Shown: positions 19,208-28,311 of the stretch, in pieces
How positions within the stretch are numbered: the stretch's first letter is position 1
How the letters are laid out: each line of letters opens with the position of its first letter
NCBI GenBank assembly: GCA_019359215.1
Contig: JAHHHS010000037.1
Location: 1 to 64,000 of the forward strand
DNA: 64,000 bases
Source: Nostoc indistinguendum CM1-VF10
GTDB taxonomy: Bacteria > Cyanobacteriota > Cyanobacteriia > Cyanobacteriales > Nostocaceae
Reading direction: 5' to 3'
Made by a program: the position numbers and the translations under genes
Notes under the pieces: generated by a model
The model's input: only the letters and a program-made list of their open reading frames with translations
Databases searched by the model: none
Told to the model about the DNA's origin: nothing

Positions 19208-19523
19208 TTATAATTGTGCTTGCCTCCAAATACTACTGAGAGTACCAGGGGCTAAGTCGTCAGACAATTTACCTGGAACTGTAACTAAACCTAGAACACC
19301 GATTCACTAATAAAAGGCGAGGTTGAAAAACCGGATTTTTAGGTCATTTCAACCACAGTTTCTTTCTTGTGCCTAAAAGAAACCCGAGTTTTTCGTCATG
19401 ACTCTGAATACTGAATCGGTGTTCTAGTTTATCAGGATGCTTGAACTGTCGATGACTACCTTTAGTTCTATCAAGATACCAACCATCAGCTTCCACTCGC
19501 TTGATTACATCACGTACTTTCAT
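19208..19523 (-). pseudogene. hicA: HicA toxin interrupted by a 131-bp MITE
   Basis: mRNA-interferase toxin of the hicAB pair. The first part (from ATG 19521-19523) reads MKVRDVIKRVEADGWYLDRT, KGSHRQFKHPDKL, including the catalytic His in GSHRQF. The frame is then broken by an element, and after it continues GLVTVPGKLSDDLAPGTL to a TAA at 19208-19210. Removing the element and one TA joins the halves exactly (KHPDKL-GLVTVPG). The intact product would be about 60 residues, a normal HicA length. Confidence 0.9.
19294..19424. mobile_element. 131-bp MITE with TA target duplication (in hicA)
   Basis: Ends agaacaccgattca (19294-19307) and its complement (19411-19424) are perfect inverted repeats, flanked by TA on each side (19292-19293 and 19425-19426). 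TA duplication and small size fit a non-autonomous element moved by an IS630/Tc1-mariner-type transposase. No coding capacity. Confidence 0.88.
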
Positions 19524-19529
19524 GTTACT

Positions 19530-19757
19530 ACTTATCTCTACAGGGAAAATTTCTGTTACAGATAGAGTGCCTTATTGAAAAAGCAAAGTAAACACAATTA
19601 TGTCGCAATTCTGTCCGTCATTTTGTCGTGGGTTTCAGCATTGCTAAGTAGAGGGACAAAAACATTTCTCATGAATCGAGTGGCTCAAAATGAAATGCTA
19701 AAGTTAATAATCAAGCTTTTCTAGAGCTACATTCTCTCTCCCAGATAAAATTTATAT
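19530..19757. other. Divergent promoter region of hicAB and argS
   Basis: About 230 bases between divergent genes. No operator could be assigned by eye. Confidence 0.35.
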
Positions 19758-21521
19758 ATGAACGCTACACAAGAAAAACTAAAAGTTCAGCTTGAGCAGG
19801 CAATAGTTGCGGCTTTTGGCGCTGATTTTGCTGGAGTAGATCCAATTTTGGTTTCTGCTAGCAATCCTAAATTTGGTGATTATCAGGCGAATGTGGCTTT
19901 ATCCTTGAGTAAAAAGTTAGGATTGCAACCAAGAGCGATCGCAGGTGCGATCGTTGAGAAACTAGATGTATCCGAAATCTGCGAACCGCCAGAAATCGCT
20001 GGGCCAGGATTTATCAATCTGAAACTGAAAACGGTATATCTGGAAGCACAGCTGAACGAAATACAAGCTGATCCCCGGTTGGGAGTTGCTGCTGCAAAAA
20101 TTCCCAAGCGGGAAATTGTGGATTTTTCCAGTCCGAATATTGCCAAAGAAATGCACGTTGGACACTTGCGTTCTACGATTATTGGTGATTCCATCGCCCG
20201 AATTTTAGAATTTCAAGGACACGATGTTTTACGGTTAAATCATGTGGGTGATTGGGGTACGCAGTTTGGAATGTTAATCGCCTATCTGCGGGAAGTTTAC
20301 CCAGACGCACTTACCACCGCAAATGCTTTAGATATTGGTGATTTAGTTTCTTTTTACCGCAAAGCCAAACAACGGTTTGATACAGATGCAGCTTTTCAAG
20401 AAACAGCACGGCAAGAAGTTGTAAGATTACAAGCAGGTACAGAAGATACACTCCATGCTTGGAAACTCCTGTGCGAACAGTCGCGGCAGGAGTTTCAAAT
20501 AATTTATGACTTGCTGAATATCGAGATAATTGAACGTGGGGAATCTTTTTATAACCCTTTACTATCTGGCGTTGTAGATGATTTAGAAAAATCTGGCTTA
20601 CTGGTAGAAAACCAAGGGGCAAAATGCGTTTTCTTGGAAGGGTTTACAAATAGAGAAGGTGAACCTTTGCCCTTAATTGTGCAGAAATCAGATGGCGGCT
20701 ATAACTACGCTACAACAGATTTAGCATCCCTCCGCTACCGGATTCAAAAGGATCAAGCAAAGCGGATAGTTTATGTAACAGATGCTGGACAAGGAAACCA
20801 CTTTGCCCAATTTTTCCAGGTGTCACGCAAAGCTGGATGGATTCCCGATGATGTGGAATTAGTGCATGTACCCTTTGGGTTGGTGTTAGGAGAAGATGGG
20901 AAGAAATTCAAAACTCGTTCTGGGGATACTGTGCGGTTACGCGATTTATTAGATGAAGCTGTTTCTCGTGCCCATGCTGACCTAAAAACCAGATTACAAG
21001 AAGAAGAACGCCAAGAAACTGAAGAATTCATTAATGAAGTTGCTAGGGTAGTTGGCATCAGTGCAGTTAAGTATGCAGACTTAAGCCAAAACCGCACCAG
21101 CAACTATATTTTCAGCTACGACAAAATGTTAGATTTCAAAGGTAATACTGCGCCTTATATGCTGTATGCTTATGCGCGGATTCAGGGGATTAGCCGCAAG
21201 GGTGATATTAACTTTAAAGAGTTGGGAAGCAATGCTGTTTTGTTACAGCATGAAACAGAATTAGCGCTGGCAAAATATTTACTTCAACTAGATGAAGTTA
21301 TTAGTAATGTAGAGCAAGATTTGCTGCCCAATCGTTTATGTGAGTATTTGTACGAACTGAGTAAAAAGTTTAATCAGTTTTACGATCGCAATCAGGGAGT
21401 TCAGGTGTTGGAGGCGGAGGAACCACAGCGCACATCACGCTTGATTCTGTGTGATTTGACTGCTAGAACTCTAAAGTTGGGATTATCTTTATTGGGAATT
21501 CAAGTATTAGAGAGGATGTAA
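19758..21521 (+). CDS. argS: Arginyl-tRNA synthetase
   Basis: Class I synthetase charging tRNA-Arg. N-terminal additional domain, then the HIGH-like motif in SSPNIAKEMHVGHLRSTIIG (about residues 123-142), LNHVGDWGTQFGM, the KMSK-like region (FGLVLGEDGKKFKTRSGDTV, about 373) and the C-terminal DALR anticodon-binding domain (MLYAYARIQGISRK ... LGLSLLGIQVLERM). At 587 aa it is full length. Confidence 0.97.
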   Translation: MNATQEKLKVQLEQAIVAAFGADFAGVDPILVSASNPKFGDYQANVALSLSKKLGLQPRAIAGAIVEKLDVSEICEPPEIAGPGFINLKLKTVYLEAQLNEIQADPRLGVAAAKIPKREIVDFSSPNIAKEMHVGHLRSTIIGDSIARILEFQGHDVLRLNHVGDWGTQFGMLIAYLREVYPDALTTANALDIGDLVSFYRKAKQRFDTDAAFQETARQEVVRLQAGTEDTLHAWKLLCEQSRQEFQIIYDLLNIEIIERGESFYNPLLSGVVDDLEKSGLLVENQGAKCVFLEGFTNREGEPLPLIVQKSDGGYNYATTDLASLRYRIQKDQAKRIVYVTDAGQGNHFAQFFQVSRKAGWIPDDVELVHVPFGLVLGEDGKKFKTRSGDTVRLRDLLDEAVSRAHADLKTRLQEEERQETEEFINEVARVVGISAVKYADLSQNRTSNYIFSYDKMLDFKGNTAPYMLYAYARIQGISRKGDINFKELGSNAVLLQHETELALAKYLLQLDEVISNVEQDLLPNRLCEYLYELSKKFNQFYDRNQGVQVLEAEEPQRTSRLILCDLTARTLKLGLSLLGIQVLERM

Positions 21522-21569
21522 TTTTTTTAACGTAAAGTATGCAGAGTAAGAGTTAAGCTGATTTTTTCT

Positions 21570-21947
21570 TTGCGTACTTTGCGGTTTTTTAATCCTTTTG
21601 GCGGAAGATCAATAGTACCAGATGTTTCTGTGTTTACTTGGCAAAGAATTCCTCGTGATGAAAATGGCCAAGTCGCCAACGTCTTCCAAGCCGCTCCCGA
21701 TTGGACTATAGAGATTCTATCGCCCGATCAAAGGCAAACGAAAGTTACAAAAAATATCCTGCATTGCCTGAATTATGAAACACAAATGGGTTGGCTGATT
21801 GATCCAGAAGAACAAACGGTATTTGTGTACATCCGCAATCAACAGCCAATCATGTTGGATGAACCAGAAGCTTTACTCCCTGTGCCAGATTTTGCGAGTG
21901 AGTTGAGGCTGACATTAGAAGATTTATTTCGATGGCTGTTGGAGTAA
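21570..21947 (+). pseudogene. Uma2-family (DUF820) protein, N-terminally truncated
   Basis: The C-terminal two thirds of a PD-(D/E)XK-like Uma2 protein is visible: SIVPDVSVFTWQRIP, APDWTIEILSPDQRQTKVTK (the Asp and E-x-x-x-K-like positions), GWLIDPEEQTVFVY, and a final LRLTLEDLFRWLL. The family is normally about 190 aa. Here only about 115 residues are related, and the first ~12 codons come from a 'tttgcgtactttgcgg' repeat, so the start region is lost. It may be a dead fragment. The cellular role of Uma2 proteins is not settled. Confidence 0.65.
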
Positions 21948-21963
21948 ACCAAAATCTGACGAA

Positions 21964-22446
21964 TTGAATCAGGAAATACACCAAGTGCAGCAGGTTTTAT
22001 GGGTAGGAATCGGTTGTAAACGGGGAACCTCATGGCAGTTGATTGATTGGGCAATAGAGCAAGCCTTTGGAGAAAATCAACTTTGTCAAAGTGCGATCGC
22101 AGGGATTGCTACAATTGACACTAAAGCCTCAGAATTTGGTTTAGTAAAACTTTGCCATCTCCGCAACTTGCCCCTAAAAACTTTTTCTGCCCAAATCCTT
22201 CGCTGTGTCTGTGTCCCCAACCCTGCCACAATTACCGAACACAAAGTAGGTACACCTAGCGTAGCAGAGGCAGCTGCTATTCTTGCAGCTACTCAAACCC
22301 CATTGTTGACTGTTTCTCCTTTTACCAGCACAAAAGCATTGGGAGTGAGATTCCTAATTCCTAAACAGATTTTCAAGCTAGAAGGGCAACCAGGAGCGGT
22401 AACACTAGCTGTTGCCCAAGCCCCCACTCCGGAATTGCTAGAGTGA
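21964..22446 (+). CDS. CbiG C-terminal / CobE-like cobalamin biosynthesis protein
   Basis: Stand-alone domain of about 160 aa resembling the C-terminal CbiG/CobE domain of the corrin ring pathway: LWVGIGCKRGTSWQLIDWAI, then GIATIDTKASEFGLVKLC, and SVAEAAAILAA near residue 100, the usual order of blocks. The start codon is uncertain: a TTG at 21964 gives this length, and a GTG 21 bases later is also possible. It begins 16 bases after the Uma2 remnant. The C-terminus GAVTLAVAQ is characteristic. The exact role of the stand-alone form is not clear. Confidence 0.75.
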   Translation: MNQEIHQVQQVLWVGIGCKRGTSWQLIDWAIEQAFGENQLCQSAIAGIATIDTKASEFGLVKLCHLRNLPLKTFSAQILRCVCVPNPATITEHKVGTPSVAEAAAILAATQTPLLTVSPFTSTKALGVRFLIPKQIFKLEGQPGAVTLAVAQAPTPELLE

Positions 22447-22456
22447 AAAACATCCA

Positions 22457-22556
22457 ATACCAATTTGAAAAAAGAATGCGACAGATGGGTAGGGGCACAA
22501 CATTGTTGTGCCCTTACAAATAATTGATGTGTCGCAAACATTATTTGAATTGGTAT
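22457..22556. repeat. Palindromic dispersed element (ataccaatt ends)
   Basis: About 100 bases with inverted ends (ataccaattt at the left, gaattggtat at the right) and an inner strong hairpin (gtaggggcacaaca / tgttgtgcccttac). This fits a Nostoc interspersed MITE-like repeat. It lies directly after the CbiG-like gene. Confidence 0.75.
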
Positions 22557-22664
22557 AATTTGCATAAGCGAATTATACATAACTCTTGTGGGGTGGGCAA
22601 TATGAGCGCCCTAGTTATGCAAGTTAAACGTGGAACAGCTTATTACAAAACTGTACTAATTTTT

Positions 22665-23018
22665 CTAGTCAACAACTCTCAAAAAATAGTTAATTACGCT
22701 AGAAACAATAGCTAGCACAATTGAACCTAACAAAGCAGGTAAAAAGCCCCGAATCTCAAACCCAGAACCAGGAGTTAAAGCACTTGCCAACCAAAGGGTT
22801 AAAGCATTGATCACTAATGTAAATAAACCAAAGGTGAGCAAGGTAATCGGAAATGTCAAAATCCGCAAGATTGGTCTAATAAATGCATTAACCAGACCAA
22901 TAACAAGGGCAGCAATCAAGGCAGTCACAAAATTCTTGATAAAGAATCCCGGAACGATATTAGCAGTAAGAAATAAGGCCACCGCAGTACCGAGCCAAGT
23001 TAATAAAAAGTGTTTCAT
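22665..23018 (-). CDS. Phage-holin-like family IV membrane protein (PF04020 type)
   Basis: 117-residue integral membrane protein with about four helices: MKHFLLTWLGTAVALFLTAN, VTALIAALVIGLVNAFIRPI, ITLLTFGLFTLVINALTLWL, and LPALLGSIVLAIVSSVINYF. The motif LVNAFIRPILRILTFPITLLT is typical of this widespread family. Despite the holin name, most members are chromosomal and have no proven lytic role. It is single and monocistronic. Confidence 0.85.
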   Translation of the reverse strand: MKHFLLTWLGTAVALFLTANIVPGFFIKNFVTALIAALVIGLVNAFIRPILRILTFPITLLTFGLFTLVINALTLWLASALTPGSGFEIRGFLPALLGSIVLAIVSSVINYFLRVVD

Positions 23019-23385
23019 AAGGTTTTTTAGAGGAATTAGCAGTAAGTTTAATTAATTTCACTGTTACCGATTGTGATCTGTAACACTATCAGATGTTCCT
23101 GTGCTTGACTTTTAAAGTTGCCATTATTTTCTGTCAGCCCAAAAGTAATGTAATTTTTCAGTGCTGGCATAGAGAAATACTTCTAATCGGTGTATCTTTA
23201 TCCTATTGCAGGATGTACCGCATTAAATTCATAAAAATTTCTGTAAGCGCAAAATCTTTACAGAGGTTTATTGAAGTTGAAAAACCTCTGTACTTTGGGG
23301 ATCTCTAAAAAAGAATAACTTCAGAACTTTGAAGCATCTTGTCCGCGCCTTTAGTTACAGGCAAAGTAGATGCTCCTTAGCAAGA
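23019..23385. other. Spacer, nothing recognised
   Basis: AT-rich, with a short frame at 23093-23308 of no protein-like character. It presumably holds the promoter of the membrane protein gene and the 3' end of the peptidoglycan-binding gene. Confidence 0.45.
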
Positions 23386-24453
23386 CTAACGCCGCAAAAG
23401 AGCCTCCCAGGTAGAGCCACCAACTACACCGTCAGCTTCTAAACCATAGCGCTTTTGTGCTGCTTTCACAGCTGCCTCAGTTGTCTCGCCAAAGTCTCCA
23501 TCGGCATCGCCTTTCAAGAAACCAAGCTTTTTCAATTGTTGTTGCAACTTAACAACTTCAGAACCACGTAATCCTATACGCAAAATTGGCAATCCTTCTG
23601 AGGTGTATTGAATCCCAGGGGTTCGCTGAGTAGTTGTCTTTGACTGAGTTCGAGTAGTTTGCCCAGCCCGTGTAGTTGACTGAGTTCGAGTAGTTGATGT
23701 AGGACGATTCGGCGTTTTTTGTGTGCTTGAAGTTGTAGTTTTTCTTGGGGTAGCAGGTCTTGGCTCAGGGCTAGTAGCAACTTGTGTTACAGCTTTTTTT
23801 GGGGTAGTAGGTCTTGGCTCAAGGTTAGTCGCAACTTGTCTTGTGGTAGTAGGTCTTGGTTCGGGGTTAGTCGGGACTTGTGTTACAGCTTGTCTTGGGG
23901 GGTTGGGATTTGCAACACTGGTGAGGTTGTTAGCCTGAGTTGGAACAGGAAAATTCGTAGCTGAGTTAAATCTTGGCTGGGATGAAGGGACGGTTGATGC
24001 TACTTCTGGTTGATTAGGGAAAAGTCGTTGCCAAGTGCTGGCATCAACAACGCCATCTGGATTTAAGCCAGCTGCTTGTTTAAATCGGGAAACAGCGCTG
24101 GCGGTATTCTCAGTATATGTACCATCTACGGCACCAGAGTAAAAACCCAAAAGTTTCAGAGCTGCCTGAAGTTCAGCCACGCGTTCGCCTTGGCTACCAA
24201 CTTTGAGGATAGGGCGGTTGATAGTATTTCCAGGATTTACTTGGGCAATTTTTTGTGGTGCTGCTATTGATACTACAGCCGTTGAAGCAATAAGCAGAGG
24301 CGTAGTGCAGAACAAGAGTATTTCAATGGCTGATAACGATTTAGACCTCTTTGCCCACCAACCCTTTTGCCGTTTTTCCATTCTACAGCGATTTACAGTT
24401 GGATCTAGTAATTTTAAGTAACTCAAAATACTTGCTGTCAGGCTGCTTTGCAT
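23386..24453 (-). CDS. Exported protein with two peptidoglycan-binding domains
   Basis: Predicted cell-wall-binding protein. After a basic N-terminus there is one hydrophobic export or anchor segment (IEILLFCTTPLLIASTAVVS, about residues 43-62). Domain 1 (about 84-140) reads LKVGSQGERVAELQAALKLL, GFYSGAVDGTYTENTASAV. A long Pro/Thr/Arg linker of repeats (NPEPRPTTTRQ-type units, about 180-280) follows. Domain 2 is LRIGLRGSEVVKLQQQLKKL, GFLKGDADGDFGETTEAAV, ending at the stop. No catalytic domain is seen, so it may position itself on the wall or act as a scaffold. The linker repeat number probably varies between strains. Confidence 0.88.
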   Translation of the reverse strand: MQSSLTASILSYLKLLDPTVNRCRMEKRQKGWWAKRSKSLSAIEILLFCTTPLLIASTAVVSIAAPQKIAQVNPGNTINRPILKVGSQGERVAELQAALKLLGFYSGAVDGTYTENTASAVSRFKQAAGLNPDGVVDASTWQRLFPNQPEVASTVPSSQPRFNSATNFPVPTQANNLTSVANPNPPRQAVTQVPTNPEPRPTTTRQVATNLEPRPTTPKKAVTQVATSPEPRPATPRKTTTSSTQKTPNRPTSTTRTQSTTRAGQTTRTQSKTTTQRTPGIQYTSEGLPILRIGLRGSEVVKLQQQLKKLGFLKGDADGDFGETTEAAVKAAQKRYGLEADGVVGGSTWEALLRR

Positions 24454-24542
24454 GGAATTTACTCCCAGAATATTCTCATGCTAATGGTACAGCCGCTTGC
24501 TCTAAAAAACAGCTGCTGCATTTTACGATTCCACATTTTCAG

Positions 24543-25814
24543 TTACGCGATCGCTTGATTAATCGCTTCTTCTTGACCAACCAAAGACAAGTAAGGCTCT
24601 TTTAAATACTTACAAGCTGATGCGATCGCATCCTTGGCACTCACAGCCGCAATCAATTCTTGAAACTTGGTGTCAAAATCAATTCCTAAACCCAAAATTT
24701 CATACCAGCCGTATATCTGAGCAATTTGCCCATTCGTTTGCTTACCCAAGGCGTACTGTCCCAATATCTTATTTTTAGCAGCTTGGAGTGCGCTTTGGGA
24801 TACTTCGACGGTAGACAATAAATCTACTTCTGTACGTAGTCCCTCTAAGGCAATGGTGGTATTTTCCGGTGCTGTACCCATGTAAACCACAAATGAGGCT
24901 GGAAATAGTCTCGTAGAGTAAAAGGCGGATACTTCATAAGCTAAACCGCGCTTTTCCCGCAATTCGACAAACAAGCGGCTAGAAAGCCCATTTCCCAAGT
25001 AGGTACACAGCAACTTCAGGGCGGCATAGTCAACAGAACTCACCGAGGTTCCCAAATAACCAAGCATCACGATTGATTGTTGTGTCTGTATTGGCTTAAT
25101 CCTTACCTGCGGTTCTACCCTAATCTCAGGCAAATTCAGTATTGGTAGTGCTTGGGCTGGCGCTTGCCAATCAGCAAAAACTTCTTCCACCAACGCTGCT
25201 GCATCTGTGGGTGTGACTCTACCAGCAATACTAATTACTACATTATCTGGACGGAAATAAGTTTGGTGATACTCCACTAAATCTGCACGAGTTAAGCGGC
25301 TCATGGTGGTTTCATCTCCCAGTACTGACATGGAGTAGGGATGATTTTGGTACATTACCTGCCGCATTTGTTCAAAGGCAACATTGAACGGTTGCTCTTT
25401 TTGGGAACGAATATCTTGGAGTGCTAAACGCCGTTCTAGTTCCACTTGAGTTTCGGGAAAAGTAGGCGATCGCAAAATCTGCCCTGCCAATGTTAAAATT
25501 TCTCCAAAATCAGATGTTACCGTTTTGAAAGATAGCAAAAAATAATCACTGCCAGCATCTGCACTCAAACTCGCCCCTACAGACTCGACTTTTTCAGCAA
25601 TTTCCAAACTAGAAAGTCCATCGCATCCCTTTGTCATCACTGCTGATAGCAAATGTGCTAACCCTGCTTGCTCCCGGTTTTCGTTACAACTACCGGCACG
25701 CACAAAGATTCGTGCCGCAATAATGTCCGCAGCAGGATTCTCTGCCACCAGCACCACAATGCCATTGTTCAATACGGTGCGATGGATAGGTGATTTTTGC
25801 AGCAAGGTTGTCAT
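24543..25814 (-). CDS. M16-family peptidase-like protein lacking the zinc motif
   Basis: Partner subunit of an M16 (insulinase/mitochondrial-processing-type) pair. The fold is clear (NGIVVLVAENPAADIIAARI, FVRAGSCNENREQAGLAHLL), but the HxxEH position reads HLLSA, so zinc ligands are absent. The R/Y-type C-terminal motif (ELREKRGLAYEVSAFYS) that shapes the substrate chamber is kept. The start is placed at the ATG 25812-25814 (MTTLLQKSPIHRT) because seven codons further upstream come from a tandem heptamer array. It follows the active-type M16 gene by about 65 bases, so the two likely form a heterodimer. Confidence 0.88.
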   Translation of the reverse strand: MTTLLQKSPIHRTVLNNGIVVLVAENPAADIIAARIFVRAGSCNENREQAGLAHLLSAVMTKGCDGLSSLEIAEKVESVGASLSADAGSDYFLLSFKTVTSDFGEILTLAGQILRSPTFPETQVELERRLALQDIRSQKEQPFNVAFEQMRQVMYQNHPYSMSVLGDETTMSRLTRADLVEYHQTYFRPDNVVISIAGRVTPTDAAALVEEVFADWQAPAQALPILNLPEIRVEPQVRIKPIQTQQSIVMLGYLGTSVSSVDYAALKLLCTYLGNGLSSRLFVELREKRGLAYEVSAFYSTRLFPASFVVYMGTAPENTTIALEGLRTEVDLLSTVEVSQSALQAAKNKILGQYALGKQTNGQIAQIYGWYEILGLGIDFDTKFQELIAAVSAKDAIASACKYLKEPYLSLVGQEEAINQAIA

Positions 25815-25847
25815 TTGTCGTTTGTCCTTTGTCATTTGTCATTTGTC
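25808..25847. repeat. Tandem heptamer array (tcatttg)
   Basis: Five near-identical 7-base units between the two M16 genes, overlapping the annotated upstream extension of the second gene and displacing a usual ribosome-binding site. Confidence 0.8.
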
Positions 25848-25880
25848 AAAAACTAATGCCCCATGCCCAATCCCCAATGA

Positions 25881-27167
25881 CTAACATGGTTTAAGTACAG
25901 TAACCGCATAATTCTGCGGCGAAAGATACTGTTTAGCTAATTTTTGTAGTTCTTGGGCATCAAAAGACTGAATCTGCTGCGGATATGTCACAGCTAATTC
26001 AACTTGGGCGATGGTATTGTAATAGCCATAAAGTCCTGTAAGCTGATTGGGCGTTTCGGTAGAAAACGCATACTCGTTACATAACAGCCTGCGTGTACGA
26101 GCAAGTTCCTGTTCGCTAATTCCTCTAGTCTGCAAATCATCTAAATGAGCGCAAATCAAGGACTCAACTTCCTCCAGATTTTCTGGTTCTAACCAGGCAG
26201 TAATTGTAAATAAACTTGATTCCCGTTGTAGAGAAAAATTACTGCAAATTCCTTGTACCAATTGCAAATCTTCTCGCAAATCGCGCACTAAACGCGAAGT
26301 TCGACCTTCTGCCAATAACACCGACAACAAATCTAAACCAAAGCCAGCGCGGATTTCTTCTACTCCGGGTACCAGCCACGCCATCAACAATCGCGCTTGC
26401 TCTATGCGTGGTAAACACAGTTCTTGACGGTGAATTCCTGTTATCGTTGGCTTTGTCACTTTCTCAAACTGCGGACAATTAGAGCGTTCGGCAAAATCAG
26501 CAAATGAATGATTTACCATTTCCAAAGCTGATTCCTGGGCTATACCCCCGGCAATTACCACCGTCATGTTTTCCGGCTGATAGTGGGCGTGGTGAAAACA
26601 GCGCATTGCTTCTGGTGATTGCTGCATCAGTTCCTGCTCAGTACCCAGCACCGAACGTCCGTAAGGGTGATGCGGATAAACGCTTTGAATCAGAGCTTGA
26701 AATCCTATCCAGTCAGAATCATCCTGACAAGAGCGAATTTCCTCTAGCACCACGTCCCGTTCGCGGCTAAATTCATCTTCTGGAATTGCCGCATTGAGCA
26801 GTAGTTCTCCCAAGTAGGGCAGAGTATCTTTTAAATAAGGGGCAGCTGTAGTGAGTGAATAATGAGCATAATCATAGCTTGTCGCCGCATTACTCACGCC
26901 ACCCCGGTTTTCAACTTTGGAATCGAACATTCCAGGGGGTAGCGTCGCCGTACCTTTAAAAATCATGTGTTCTAAAAAGTGTGCCATGCCGAACCACAGT
27001 TCTGGCTCTAGGCTTGCTCCAGCACGCACCCAAACATCCGCCACAACTACAGGAGTAGTGGGAATTTCTTGATGAATAAAAGTTAAACCACTGTCTAGTC
27101 GGAAGATCGAGGCTGGAAATATGGTATTAGTTAGTTGTTTTAACAATTTTTGTAGTTTGAAGCACAA
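25881..27167 (-). CDS. M16-family zinc peptidase, catalytic type
   Basis: Zinc-dependent insulinase-family peptidase. The inverted zinc motif is intact: AHFLEHMIFKGT with His63, Glu66 and His67, and the downstream acidic ligand region is FSRERDVVLEEIRS (about 136-149). The later LVRDLREDLQLVQGICSNFS matches the Arg/Tyr-type pocket. At 428 aa it is normal. No signal peptide is obvious. The neighbouring downstream gene encodes a zinc-less paralogue, the usual arrangement for two-subunit M16 enzymes. Substrates in cyanobacteria are not known from the sequence. Confidence 0.92.
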   Translation of the reverse strand: MCFKLQKLLKQLTNTIFPASIFRLDSGLTFIHQEIPTTPVVVADVWVRAGASLEPELWFGMAHFLEHMIFKGTATLPPGMFDSKVENRGGVSNAATSYDYAHYSLTTAAPYLKDTLPYLGELLLNAAIPEDEFSRERDVVLEEIRSCQDDSDWIGFQALIQSVYPHHPYGRSVLGTEQELMQQSPEAMRCFHHAHYQPENMTVVIAGGIAQESALEMVNHSFADFAERSNCPQFEKVTKPTITGIHRQELCLPRIEQARLLMAWLVPGVEEIRAGFGLDLLSVLLAEGRTSRLVRDLREDLQLVQGICSNFSLQRESSLFTITAWLEPENLEEVESLICAHLDDLQTRGISEQELARTRRLLCNEYAFSTETPNQLTGLYGYYNTIAQVELAVTYPQQIQSFDAQELQKLAKQYLSPQNYAVTVLKPC

Positions 27168-27502
27168 TTTTAGATAATTTTGTTATCTTAACTCTGAACG
27201 ATACTTAATTTAGAATCAAGTTATACAGATTTTGTAGAATTGTTCTACTAATGTTGTTTCCACTAACGAGAAATTGGAAGCGTTATGCATTGAGAGGAAA
27301 ATCCTTTCAGTCAGCACGGAAATTTTATTTGATAAAAGAATAACAGGCTTGGTAATTGAATCAATTCGTTTATTTGATAGCAGTAGTAAGCTTTTAGAAA
27401 GCGACTTTTGGTTTGAAATAGCCATAGTACAGATGTATTTGTGTATACAGATACATCTGTACATTAAACATAGGCAAAACCTTTTGGCAAAGGTTGAAAA
27501 TG
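27168..27502. other. Spacer with a strong perfect hairpin
   Basis: Positions 27427-27462 form a 12-bp perfect stem (gtacagatgtat / atacatctgtac), with an inner palindromic core tgtataca. Nearby a direct repeat 'caaaggttgaaaa' occurs twice (around 27487-27523) at the 3' end of hisA. The hairpin is not followed by a T-run on either strand. Confidence 0.5.
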
Positions 27503-28276
27503 TCAAGCAAAGGTTGAAAAACCTAGATTGGGTGGAATATCCTGTATCCGCCCAGGCCCGATCGCTCGCAACGCTTCTTTGAGTAAAATATCTCCAGTAT
27601 ATAAAGCACGTCCGACAATCGCACCAGTCACACCTTGAGGTTCTAACACTAACAAACTCAACAAATCGGTAACAGAACTTACCCCACCAGAAGCAATTAT
27701 CGGGATGGAAATTACTGCTGCAAGTTCTCGCAAAGCTTCTAAATTGGGACCTATAAGTGTACCGTCCCGGTGGATATCTGTGTAAATTATCGCGGCTGCA
27801 CCCAATTCTTGCATTTGTACAGCCAATTGAGTTGCTAAAACTTCTGAGGTTTCTAACCAACCGCGAGTTGCTACGCGGCCGTTACGGGCATCAATACCGA
27901 TAATAATCTGTCCCGGAAATTCTTGGCAGAGTTCTTGCACTAGCTGGGGTTGTTCTACAGCGATGGTTCCGAGAATTGCCCACTGTATCCCTAGATTGAA
28001 TACTTGTTGCACGCTGGTGCGATCGCGTAATCCTCCACCAATTTCAATGGGCACTGACACAGCATGAGCGATCGCTTCGATTGCCCCCAGGTTTACTACT
28101 TTACCCGCTTTAGCACCATCTAAATCGACTATATGCAATCTGGTAGCACCCTGATCTACCCACTGTCTGGCAACATCAGCAGGATTATCGCTAAAAACTT
28201 GTGAGCGATCGTAGTCTCCTTGATACAGTCGCACACAGCGACCTTCTAGTAAATCAATTGCTGGAATTACATCCAT
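27503..28276 (-). CDS. hisA: ProFAR isomerase of histidine biosynthesis
   Basis: Phosphoribosylformimino-5-aminoimidazole carboxamide ribotide isomerase, a TIM barrel catalysing the fourth step of histidine synthesis. The first catalytic Asp lies in VIPAIDLLEGRCVRLYQGDY (about residue 8), and the second in IYTDIHRDGTLIGPN (about 130). Phosphate loops are IEIGGGLRD and IIASGGVSS. 257 aa is the expected size. The true stop follows GFSTFA, and the tail partly overlaps the caaaggttg repeat. Confidence 0.96.
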   Translation of the reverse strand: MDVIPAIDLLEGRCVRLYQGDYDRSQVFSDNPADVARQWVDQGATRLHIVDLDGAKAGKVVNLGAIEAIAHAVSVPIEIGGGLRDRTSVQQVFNLGIQWAILGTIAVEQPQLVQELCQEFPGQIIIGIDARNGRVATRGWLETSEVLATQLAVQMQELGAAAIIYTDIHRDGTLIGPNLEALRELAAVISIPIIASGGVSSVTDLLSLLVLEPQGVTGAIVGRALYTGDILLKEALRAIGPGRIQDIPPNLGFSTFA

Positions 28277-28311
28277 TTAACTCTTCCTCATAACTCAATG
28301 CAATCAAAACC

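Noticed and set aside
22665..23018. Prophage marker (holin-like)
   Set aside because: The family is chromosomal in most bacteria and no phage genes are nearby.
25808..25847. CRISPR-like array among the heptamer tracts
   Set aside because: Units are 7 bases, head to tail, without spacers; this is the short tandem repeat class of Nostoc.
27216..27860. 214-codon minus-strand gene
   Set aside because: Overlaps hisA in another frame; Cys/Arg/Ser-rich shadow translation.
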